Shown here piece after piece: positions 21,764 through 32,397 of a stretch of DNA of 64,000 bases (its first letter is position 1; each line of letters begins with the position of its first letter). Below the pieces are notes generated by a model, which saw nothing but the letters and a program-made list of their open reading frames with translations, was not told the origin of the DNA and did not search any database. The DNA is from Arbacia lixula (lineage: Eukaryota > Echinodermata > Echinoidea > Arbacioida > Arbaciidae): NCBI GenBank assembly GCA_963669155.1, contig OZ022593.1:14906758-14970757 (forward strand). The letters are read 5' to 3'. The position numbers and the translations under genes are program-made.

Positions 21764-24700
21764 TGCCCTCATGTCCCATCCCGCCGGACCCCGGCTACAC
21801 CTCTGCGGGGGACGGTCGGAGGTCCAGCTGGTCAGCAGAGTCCAGCCAGCCCAAGCCGCGGGTCAAGCCTGAGGCGGAGGAGATCGCTAACAAGTCCAAG
21901 GGGTGTATCCAGAACCTCATGGTGACGGGGGAGCCCATGTACCGACCCCCTTCCAGGCAGAGTGAGTGCAATAAAGCAGTGAAACATTACATGGGGCCCC
22001 TGGGGTAAAAATTAAAATAACGATTGAGCCACCTCAGCCTTATGACTGAGCTGCCAGTTCACCCCCTTAAAATGGCAATTGTTGTGTCATTTAAACATAA
22101 CTTTCTAATTATGTTTGTCAGATTTTCCTTGATTTTTGTTTGCTATGCGCATATTGAGAGAGACATATATTTGGACTGAAACAAGCCAGGTGTTGCATAC
22201 CATGTGTTATTTACAATTGCAAGCGTAAGATCAAATAGCCCATTTGCATTTTGTATGCAAATTTTATGCATGTTGTTTATTATGACTAGTAGCAACTAAT
22301 AGATTCAGAGAGCATTCTACCCTTGGAAAGTGAATCACAAAATACAGGTGGATGTAACACCGCACAACTATGAAGAAAGGAGGATAGTTGTTAGTACATT
22401 CTAAAAATGGCTTATTGGGAAGTAAAAACAAAATGGGTGTCTTCATTAGCCCGATGTGGACAAAATAGCGAGCTTGTTCTGATCGGATTAGCTAGCCAGA
22501 TCATGAAATAGCTAGCTATTTGCGTCTTCATGAGCCAGATGAGGCAAAATAGCTCGCTATTTGGTCGAGAAAATTTCCCAAGAAGTCTTGGGCTAGTTGG
22601 AGCTAGCTCGAGCTAGTTCGCAAACTAGCTCAAGCTAGCTCAGAGCGTCTTCATTAGCCTGAAAATTTCTCGATCCCGGCATGCATCAGCGCCCAAGAGG
22701 TATTGTTTACGTAATAGGTTTTTATTCGTGCATAAATGTGAGCTCACAACCAAAGCCATGCGGTCATGGCCTATTCCCGTCGCACACTGCTGGTATGTAT
22801 CGGGCTAATGAAGACACACCTAAAGACTGTTTTATAACTGTGATTTTGGGTATATCTCCCCCTACCAGAGCCTCAGCCCAAGGATTTCACCAAGGACAAT
22901 GTGCGGCGGATGAGGCAGATCCAGTCTCAGAGCAGGAAGAAACAGCGAGAGGAGGTGATAGAGAAAAACAAGCCCATGAAGGTCTTGCCTCAGTCAGAGA
23001 AGTACAAGGAGGTGCCTTCAAGAGTCACAGAAAACCTCAAGGTAACTTTGGTAATGCCTTTAGTTTTTAGGCTATGGAATGTATGAACACAACAAGCGAG
23101 TGTTAACAACTATGTCTGGTAACACAGACTATGCTATGTCCTACTTGCTTTGCCCTCATAAGTCATGCCAAGTTTCATGAAGTAATATGAAGAACCTACA
23201 GTTCTTTTTTAATGTCACCAAGGAGTAGTGTCATTTTAGGAAAGCACAATCAATTCAGTATCAGCAAAATTTGTTTGCATTTTATGTTATTTTTGCAGTG
23301 AGAGGATCAATCGTGAAATATGTGTAAATTAAACCACCATGAAATATACCATGTGTACATTACCTATATGATATGAGCAAATTCCAGATGTGTGCACATT
23401 TTCCAATTTTATTATTCAGAAAAACAGTTTTAACTGACCAGCTTACTGCCACTGTTCCTATTCATCTTGCTCAACAAAACGTATTTAAAAAGAAAAACAT
23501 CCATTATTAACTTGTTGTAATTGTCCTATATGATGATACAATAGTTGGTATTGTATTTAAAAAGAGAAACATCCATTATCAACTTGTTGTAATTGTCTTA
23601 TATGATGATACAATAGTTGGTTTGTCTTTTCATGAAAAGCATTGCAATTATGATATGCACATTGACAATTCATTTTCATTCCAGAAAACACCCCCTCCCA
23701 CGAGGCCGGCCTCAGCAAACTTCCTGCGATCTCACAGCCGGTCAGGAGCGGCCCCCAGGCCCCGGGGGAGATCCCCTAGCCCTTGTGCACCCCGCCCTAG
23801 CAGTGCTGCCTCAGAGGTATGTATAACATCATTATGTCTGTGCTGGAGATTAACACTCCCAGTAACATAGGTACATGAAATGTATGATAACTCTATGGGC
23901 CTTTTTTTACTTAGTACTCAGAGAGTTTAGCAATTTGCAATGAGATACTGTGGATTCATCTGTCTTTGCTGTGCATGCTCAAAGAAGTAAAAGAATGTAA
24001 GTGGAAGATATTCAATTCAGGACAAATCAGTCCCAATGAAAGAAAAAAAGTTTTTCTTCAATATTGTTACAATGCAAAAGTTAAGCTCACTTCCATGACA
24101 GCAGGCTTGAAAAGAAACCCCTGCAAATAAATCTGCAATTCTTTCCCAACTAGCCCATGCCCCCCCCCCCAAAAAAAAAAAAGAGAGAAAGAAGAATAAA
24201 TAGAAGAAGAAACACCATTATCCCAAAACCAACATCTTTATTTTACAGTGGATCACCTGCTATGATGGAACCTTGTATTAAGCAGATCTGTCCTGTGTTT
24301 TTTTTTTAATGTCCCATTAGGTGAGCTTGCACACCGAGGGAAAGCATTCATGGAAATACCATTACTCTATATCCTACATCTTTATATTCTTGTGGATCAC
24401 GCGATATACTTGATGCCTGTGTTATATCCTGTGTGGTTTTGTATCGTCCCACTAGGTGAGCCTGCACATCGAGGGCAAGCCAAACTTCATCGCCCACAAC
24501 GCGAGGCTGGCCAAGAAGAATCAGCCCCAGCGGCCCCCTTCGGCCCAGGCCTTGCAGAACCTCAAGCAGAAGCAGCAGGAGGACATGGAGAAATACAAGC
24601 GGGGTCAGACACCTAAATAGTGAGTGCCCTCAGGGTCTTTTTCTTTCTCTTCCTCTTCTAAAGAGTGAGTGGGTTAATGCTCTACATGGATGGGAATGAA

Positions 24701-26823
24701 GGATTTCTTGGATTTGTGATCTATGAGATTCTCTAAATTAACAGTCAAACCGAGCAGAAGCAGCAGTCAGATATGGAGAAGTACAAGGGGGCCAGACACC
24801 CAAATAGTGAGTGCCCTCAGGGTCTTTTTCTTTCTCTTCCTCTTCTAAAGAGTGAGTGTGTTAATGCTCTACATGGATAGGAATGAAGGATTTGTTGGAC
24901 TTGGGATCTATGAGATTCTCTCAATTAACAGTCAAACCGAGCAGAAGCAGCAGTCAGATATGGAGAAGTACAAGGGGGGCCAGACACGTAAATAGTTAGT
25001 GTACCTAGGGTCTTTTTCTTTCTCTTTTCAAAAGAGTGAGTGTGTTAATGCTCTACATGGATGGGAATGAAGGATTTGTTGGACTTGTGATCTATGAGAT
25101 TCTCTAAATTAGCAGTCAAACCGAGCAGAAGCAGCAGTAAGATATGGAGAGTACAAGGGGGCCAGACACCCAAATAGGCAACCAAATCTGCACTTATCAT
25201 CAGCAGTGAGGTTGTGGTAATAATTATCAAATGAGATTTATTTCTGAATCAGACGTAAGGTGTTTTTTATGCCTGATGAGGATGTGCCATGAGAAATAAT
25301 CCTGAGATCATGACAGAACTGTTAGTCTCCTTGATTTTACAAGGTTCCGACCTGCCAGACTTTAAAGAAACACTTCTTCTACGTGTCATTCTCCTCATTT
25401 TCTCCTTGTTCTGTGACTTCATATTCATTTTGAATTCTTGTTTTGTTGTTTATTTTTATGTCATTTTTTTTTATCTCCATCTCCTCAATTGTACCTAGAT
25501 TTATAATGGCTTATGATTGAATTGATGTAAACGAAATTCCCTTGTGCTACCATGCTGCAGCCTTCTATTGTAAGACCCACTGCTGAGTTAAAAGTGGTAT
25601 TGTACCTGAATCTAAAGTCAACAAAACTCTGGATTTCATATCTGGTTTGCTCCTTTGTGGTACCATTGTACAGCCTGCAGTCGAGGCAGAAGCAGTGGCG
25701 TGAGGCAGAGGAGGAGAGGATACGAAACACCCCAGACCCTGATATGCCACCTGGACACCGTAAGATGGCAGAGGATGAGAGACTCAAGACACTGGAGATC
25801 TTAAAACAGAGTGAGTCTTACTCCGTGAATCCTTTCCTTATTTTCACACATATATTTTGTATGCATGATATCATTGACAATCGGAATAGATACCAACCTG
25901 CCGTCCATGGACCGCCCGATTCCCTCAAATTTTCGCACAAGGATCAACAATTATGTAATCTACAAACTTGAAAAGCTGAATTTACGAAAAATCCTCTTAT
26001 TTTTTTTTATTAATTCCTAATTTATGCGAGAAATCATAGATTTTGGTATTTCTCACTAAATAAAGCCTCGAGAATAGCATTTTTTGGTACAAATGTTTTT
26101 CATAACTCCCTCATCAATTCTTGAAAGAAAAAGATAGGTTGTGGTCATTATTTCTTATGTTTTTTTTTTTCAATTTTCTTATGTATTTCTTTGTTTTTCG
26201 TCAAGTGTTTTTTGCTATTTGGGTGTGGTTGTGTGAATGTGAGTGTGTGTGGTAATTAATTACACTATTTGAAATAATGATACTTACTAGAAAAGTATTT
26301 ACATGAAATGGAAAAGCTCCTGAATTTGTCCATAGGGTTATACACAGTCATATATAGAAATAGATAGACATGTAGACATGTGTTCGGTAAATGTAATCTG
26401 ACACCCGCAGGGTACGTCCAATGGCCATAAATTAGGTATCAAAATGTGCGGGAAGGATGAGAGAAAAAAGTAACAAAATTCCGGTCCACAATTTTGAGGC
26501 GTTAGGAAGTACTGACAAAAATTTCCCTGGGAGTATTAGGGTTAAGCCTTTGCTTAAAACTGCTGCTCTATGGGATTTGTGCGTGTTACATATGACAAAA
26601 TGCATCAATAAGTCATGGCATAGATAGTTCATCCCCTTTTCCTGTGTTTATTGTGTTCACAGAGGAGAAGGATCTGCAAAACGAGCTTCACAGGTTCCCG
26701 TTGTCCGTGGAGACCCTGAGGGCCAAGAATAAGAAGGCTGAGATCGAGAACACTCTCGCTGAGGTGGAGGAGGCCATCAAGATCTTCTCAAGGCGGAAGG
26801 TCTTTGTGAAGATTGATAGCTGA
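21760..26823 (+). CDS. ENKD1: ENKD1 orthologue, enkurin-domain protein 1
   Basis: Six coding exons: 21760-21961, 22869-23041, 23685-23816, 24456-24619, 25674-25810 and 26663-26823 (TGA). All junctions are GT/AG and phase-consistent, 322 residues (human about 346). Matches to remembered human ENKD1: N-terminal PIPPDP, a charged NVRRMRQIQ helix at about 75, FLRSHSRSG at about 140, a FIAHNARLAKK block at about 182, the DPDMPPGHRKM motif at about 240, and the enkurin-domain end VEEAIKIFSRRKVFVKID. Known role of the family: a microtubule-binding centrosomal/ciliary protein. Soluble and basic, no signal peptide. It is divergently transcribed from C2orf81. Introns on both sides of exon 4 hold duplicated exon edges, described separately. 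Confidence 0.92.
22437..22817. mobile_element. Non-autonomous DNA element with 19-bp inverted ends in ENKD1 intron
   Basis: The ends GTGTCTTCATTAGCCCGAT and ATCGGGCTAATGAAGACAC are perfect complements. The interior has subterminal copies of GCGTCTTCATTAGCC/GCGTCTTCATGAGCC and clustered TAGCTAGCT/GAGCTAGTT palindromes. No transposase frame. Confidence 0.8.
23480..23622. repeat. Two-copy tandem repeat, period about 72 bp
   Basis: Copies at about 23486 and 23552 share ATTTAAAAAGA, AACATCCATTAT and GATGATACAATAGTTGGT. Intronic in ENKD1. Confidence 0.85.
24248..24490 (+). repeat. Tandem duplication of the 5' edge of ENKD1 exon 4
   Basis: A block running from GTGGATCAC through TAG|GTGAGC occurs twice. 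The first copy (about 24248-24350) holds an apparent acceptor and a decayed exon start, GTGAGCTTGCACACCGAGGG at 24321. The second holds the real exon start at 24456. The first copy soon runs into non-coding DNA. Confidence 0.75.
24571..25178 (+). repeat. Tandem duplication of the 3' edge of ENKD1 exon 4, about 180-188 bp period, four copies
   Basis: The end of exon 4 (KQKQQEDMEKYKRGQTPKY plus donor) and about 120 bp of intron are repeated three more times. Pseudo-exon copies lie at 24745-24806 (62 nt, frame-breaking), 24932-24994 (63 nt, open and in frame) and about 25116-25176 (TAA stop, donor lost). Each is preceded by an AG acceptor-like CAG. Confidence 0.85.
24932..24994 (+). other. Potential in-frame cassette exon in ENKD1 (third exon-edge copy)
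   Basis: Flanked by taacag and gttagt. Inserting it between exons 4 and 5 keeps phase and adds 21 residues resembling the end of exon 4 (core EQKQQSDMEKYKGGQTRK). The donor is weaker than the gtgagt of copies 1 and 2. Use is untested. Confidence 0.35.
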
Positions 26824-27765
26824 GCGAGGAAAATGACTCTGGACTCTTAAACTTCTTTTGTTCTTGTGAAGATCCATCATTGAGCGAGGATATAGACTCT
26901 GGACTCGTAGCTTACTTCACATGGAGAATGGTGAACGTGGCTGCATTCTGCCTCCCCATGGGTTGTTTTGAGTGCTTTCCCACTAATGGTAAGCCAGAAA
27001 GTTGCTGATTTTGTGAAGATCTACAGTTAAAGGAGGAGAAGACTCTGGACTATTTAGCTTTGTTCACATGGAAACTGATTGTTGCCACTACATACTGGCC
27101 ATCAGTGACTTCTAGTGATTTTCAGCTGCTGGAAAGCTAGAAAGAGATGCTTGTTTTGTGTGAACGACCCAATGGGACTGCTGTTGTGGTGAGCTGCGGC
27201 GGTCAACCATTTTCAAGTGAATGCGACAAACAGTGAAATGGAACTGGGAGTTTAGTAATGAATAGTAAATAGTTTGCAAGGCTGGACAGTGTGCAGCAAA
27301 GCTAATACTGATAGCTGAGAAAACAGTATGGACTCTGGACTCAGAGAGATACGGCAGATTAGTTGCTACATTCTCTGAGAAATGTTCTAAAATAGTCAGC
27401 AGGATTGTCTACAATAGAAAATCTGTGTAGACTATGAAAAAGAAATAATGTGCTCCATACATTGTTTAAACTCTATTACCTCTTATAAGATAGTGTGATC
27501 CATCCAGTGAGATCATCTCTGAGGTGGAATAATTATAGGATCGATGGGTTTTGGACTCAAAAATGATACATTGTTGTAGGTTTTAACTCGGCTAGCAAAT
27601 TGCTTCAAGTTTTCAGACATGTATATTTTGCTGCAAGATCTGAACCGGTTTGTCCTCTAGCATAACAGCTATAACGTTAGATTTTGTTATCTTGAAAATA
27701 TGGACTATTTCTGCCATATATGGCTTGATTGTTTTACCTAAATAAAGTCTTACATTAAGTCAGTG
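26824..27765 (+). other. ENKD1 3'UTR with repeated end-of-ORF units
   Basis: Follows TGA 26821-26823. Phrases from the end of the ORF and early 3'UTR (GTGAAGAT, TGAGCGAGGA, GACTCTGGACT) recur near 26865, 27012 and 27305-27345, suggesting local tandem duplication. The probable end is just after AATAAA at 27741. Confidence 0.7.
27741..27746 (+). terminator. Polyadenylation signal AATAAA of ENKD1
   Basis: Canonical hexamer in TACCTAAATAAAGTC, about 920 bases after the stop codon, with no earlier canonical hexamer seen. Confidence 0.6.
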
Positions 27766-30197
27766 TAGGATGACTACGTGTACTTGACATTTTATACTTT
27801 AACTTTCAACACATTGTGTTTATGTGCATGATAATACACTGAGAATGTAAAGAGTACCTATAAATTTGATGTGAATGTGATTAGTCTTTGTGTTTTGGCT
27901 CCAGACTACCAGTACGGTAACCGAAATACAGATAATCATTGTATCAAATTATCATTTCCAATAATGGGGAAAGGGGGTGGGTGTGGGGAGGGGGGGGGGG
28001 GTCCTACCATGATATTTTATTTGGTCTTCTCACATTTCTTCTACTACATGTACCACCAGCTAATATCGGGGATTAGGGTAAGGTTTAAGACTTAGCCACC
28101 TAGCCACCTAGGGTACCTGTAGGCCAAGTGTACTTAATTTTAAAGGATGGTCAAGTTTTACTTGAAAAAAGTGGCTATAGATAGGGAGAGGTGATGGGGG
28201 GAGGGGGGGGGGGTGCATAGACGAATTCCCTTACGATGAAAATAACTTGTGTGATTGCTTTGTTACTTGCTTACATACATGTGCATTAGGTTTGTTAAAA
28301 AAATGTATCGCTGCAGATTTGTGGAAGTTGACATTTTGAACTACTTCCTTGCAAGTGTACATATTTTTGTTCTCATTGAGTTAAATTCCTCTTTTCGATC
28401 CTTTGTAATTCTTGTTCCTCTGTGAGATTCAAGACTTCCTTAAACAGTCTCGACATTCGGACTTAACATATACAACAAATGCAAAATGGTTGCTTCAGTG
28501 AGGACGCAAAACTTGAGTTCTCTTCTTTACTTCAACTCTAATACTAAAAGTGCTACATTGTAGCCAATTGTGTGATTCCTCTATCCTATTTTCTTCCTTT
28601 ATACTGTACATGTTTAACTGAATGTAGCTTGTTCAGGTATTGGAATATATACCTTTAAAGATAATACAAGTACAGGGTACATACATGTATACTTAAACAT
28701 CTTCAGTGATAACATGTCATTAACCACTAGAATCATTAAATACATAATTATACAACAATTAGTGAAGAAAAGCAATACCTCTCAGAGTAATCTAGAAAAT
28801 GATATTTTTCTCTTCATACTTGTGATTTGAATGAAGGAAATATCAATCAATGTGCTTTCATTGATGCAGCAATACTATGCAGTAAAATTAAGCCACCTTC
28901 TGTAATTATTTCCACCTCTGGAAAATCTAAATATTGTCTGTATATTTTGTACAATTTGTTTATATGTTGAAAGCCTATGTGTAGATAATTGCAAATAAAC
29001 TTAAATTTCATGCTATTGATTGTGTCATGTACCATATTGAGTCTGAAACTAAAGAGAGAAAGTTGGGGTACGTGTTGTAGTGCGAGTGTGTATGTGTTTT
29101 GTATGCGGGAGAGAGACGTGGGAGATGGGTAGAGAAGATGAGGAAAGGGTCAGTGAATAGGAAAAGAAACAAACAAACAAAAACAAACATGGAGGAAAGT
29201 ATATATGCATGTACAAACAATTTTTTCAAGTTGTAGACAATGACAAGAATGTGTCTGCATGTTTGTATGAGTATCATTCATTCTTCATGTTCATATTTTC
29301 TCTCTCAAATAATCCTCTCCTTCTCTCCCCTCCTCTCTTCGTTCTCTCTTTTCTATCTTGCTCTCCACTCTCCACTCTCCTTTCTCTCTTTCTTGCTTTT
29401 ACTTACTTAAAGATGGCCCATCACTTTTACAAACATCTGCAAACTGAAAGTTTGCACATACATGTATTTAGCACATATCTTTTGGATACCAACTGAAATT
29501 TTAAGGTCAGAGGTACTATAACTCCCGTAGAAGAAATTAAAATCGAACACTGAGATTTGATTCACATTGATTGCCGGTCATTGACTTTTTGAAATGACAA
29601 CTTTTTTTGTGGTTCGAAAAAAGTAAGCTTGATCAATTATTGAAGATTATTTCCTCAAAACCGAATACATGTATTATGCTTTGTCAATTCCAGGGAAAGG
29701 TTATACATGTATTCACTCTTTCTCAAATGATGACAAAGTCGGGGAACTTTCAGAATTAGGTCAGCAAAAGGGACGGGCTACCTTGAAAGTTATAAATACA
29801 TGTATCTTCTTGACTCTAGCATCAATTTTCTCACCCACTTCATGTAGTACACATGTGAAGATTAGACACTAACACTACTAAAATACCAGTTTATCTGTTC
29901 ATCATTATTTTCTACAAAAGTACTTTATTTAGTTCTGCTTCAAGTCACTACAAAATGTAAAAAGCTACATAAGAGAATTTGGTTGCTACACTACACACAC
30001 AAAAGATAAGCACACACTACAAAGACAATTATAGATGCGGGCTGGGTATGGTAAAACATCACTATGGAATTTCAAATCTATAAATGATATCAAAGTTTAC
30101 CACATTTGCATCATACATATACATGAAGTTCATCTTTTCTATCAAATAATGCATATCAGTACTTATCTCTATAGTCAAACCTGTCTCTGAAGACCAA

Positions 30198-30350
30198 GGC
30201 CATGTTGGATATAGGTTTTCAATTGTTGTAATTTACCATCAATGGTTACTACCTTGGCAACATTTGCAATGAGAGCCCATTGGTTGTTGCCATGGTAGTG
30301 ACCATTGATTGTGAGTTACAATAATTGAAAATCTAAATGCAACATGGCCC
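30198..30350. mobile_element. Fold-back MITE, 'X-box' family copy a
   Basis: Ends GGCCATGTTGGATATAGG and its near complement ATCTAAATGCAACATGGCC. Inner arms are TTTTCAATTGTTGTAA and TTACAATAATTGAAAA. The interior has the palindrome-like GTTGCCATGGTAGT (30286-30299). Same family at about 47168-47322 and 49423-49580. Confidence 0.85.
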
Positions 30351-31790
30351 AGCTATTTTAAATGTTTCCCTTGGAATGACCTTTACAGACAGGTTCGAAT
30401 ACAAATCAAGTCCCTAAGATGATATTCTAGAAGTAAAAACGATGCTATCACAACTATCTAAACAAGAGCTATTACTTTATGACAGCATGTCATATTTTAT
30501 GGTGGAATATCACTATGCGTAATGCACATAGACAAAGCAGAGAGGCCCCCAAAACAATAAAAAAATAGTTTATGTTGTAATTTCATCTTTCTCTTCTTCT
30601 TCCACATTCCACAATAATGTTGGCCAGGGTAAACCCACACCATACCTTCCCAGTCTTTTAATAAAATCTGAAAAAGGACATAACAATACTGCATCTAAGC
30701 TATATTTACAAGTACTGTACCACATGCACGTATTCAGTGTAAAGTTTCTACAACTTTTCACAGCTTAGAGTAACAAACTATTGAGGAAAGATAATTTTTT
30801 TAAAAAAGTTAAATCCTTTAATCACTGCCCTTTCCATAAATGAACTTTCTTTTTAATATCAAGATCTACACGCTCTTATTTGATCATGGTGCTCTTCATA
30901 TGTTTAATACTAAAAAAAAGAAAAGAAAAAAGAAATAGCCTCATAAATATATGAAAACCAGAACATAATATCCCTTTGAGAGCAAAAATCGGCAAGAAAA
31001 GACACAAAATGGTTCAACTTAGCATTCCTATCACACAGGAAAAATAATCATAGTACAATACGCTTTATTAGTACATGCATTTAGCATTTTGGCAAGTTGC
31101 TTGCATTTATAACTGTTCATCCACACTAAAAACACCAATATGTTGTCAGAATGAAATAAAGTACTTCTCCTTTCCCGTGATATACCAGCTTATAGGTTTA
31201 TGTCAAAGTAAAAGAGCCAAAAAAGGAATGTGCATCATATTTGCTTTTACTCATGAAGATGATGTCATATACAACAGCATTGAGGTTTGTGATTGAAACT
31301 TGCGAGACCACTGCAAAATGAAAGCACACTGTACATGATGTATCCCAAACTCTCTATACGTCAAAGTCCCTTTTTTTTGTACTAGCATCACAAATCCCTG
31401 CATCTAGAAGTGATACGTGTACATAAACAATATTAGTATTCATGATAAAGGTAAGCAATTTATATTACCATACTTTTTGCAGGTGTTTTGCTGACAACAT
31501 ATTGGTGTTTGACATCATTTCACATTATGACATATGTACTGTAATGGCAAGGCAAGTGAAAAACATGATGAATATTTACATGCTGATTGCATCATAAGTT
31601 GCTGGTTATTAAATTGAGAGCCCTTTCTCATTACTACTGACATGAAGATGTGCAATAAGTCAATGGAGTTTCCAAGGCTTGGTATTGTAAAGATTAACAA
31701 AAACAAAGACACAATATTATAGCAACACTATCTATTATGTGTTCAATAAATTGCTTATACAATTCATCTTTAGAGTACAAAGTAGCAAAG

Positions 31791-31994
31791 TGGTGTCGTC
31801 ATATGAGCATGTTGTCAAGACAACTGGCTCTAAACAAAATCACTGCAGTGAGAGGTTTACAGGTCCAATATTGTCTAGCGGGCTAGTGTCGGGCACTCCC
31901 AACATTAGAGTCGCAGCTGTAATCACCGCTGCATGTTCTCCCAGCATAGTTTAGAACCCGTTGTCTTGACAATATGCTAAAATGACGTCACACT
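31791..31994. mobile_element. Fold-back DNA element, about 200 bp
   Basis: Inverted arms of about 40 bp with few mismatches: TTGTCAAGACAAC plus GGCTCTAAAC on the left, GTTTAGAACC plus GTTGTCTTGACAA on the right. Outer ends are GTGTCGTCAT and ATGACGTCACAC. It lies downstream of P4HA-A, within its likely 3'UTR. Confidence 0.75.
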
Positions 31995-32397
31995 CAGATA
32001 CTCTACTGATTGTACAATTCATATCAATCATAAATTTGTTTCGTAAAGAAGTTCGATAGAAATTCATCATAAGTTGCAAGGGATATCAATCAAAGCTCAA
32101 GTAGACCTATTGATACAATATGATTAATAGTACAACTTGCAATCAAATAATTGTCTGTACATTTTCTAAATTCTAATAGAACTCAGTTGTAAGTTGTAAA
32201 AAGGATGTTGAGCGTAACTCGAGTGTAGATCTCGTGGTACTAAAAAAAGGTATTAGCTAGGACTTGAAATAGATACCAATGATGGTTTGCAATACAGAGA
32301 ATTTCACCCAAACATTTTGCAGCCCCTAATCATATTTCTGCTGTACAGGCAAGGTCACTGAGGGACATAATGTGTGCATAGCGCGCAATATCTTGGG

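Larger units (their letters stand above)
27766..32397. other. Convergent intergenic region and P4HA-A 3'UTR
   Basis: ENKD1 (+) and P4HA-A (-) converge. On the minus strand, AATAAA complements (TTTATT) at about 31063 and 29925 are candidate P4HA-A ends. G-rich runs lie at about 27962-28000 and 28195-28212, and CT/GA-rich tracts at about 29040-29160 and 29300-29400. Two fold-back elements (30198-30350 and 31791-31994) are described separately. No coding exon recognised. Confidence 0.5.

Noticed and set aside
24745-24806. Second ENKD1 pseudo-exon copy as a coding exon
   Set aside because: 62 nt long, so inclusion would shift the frame of the enkurin domain, despite its good gtgagt donor.
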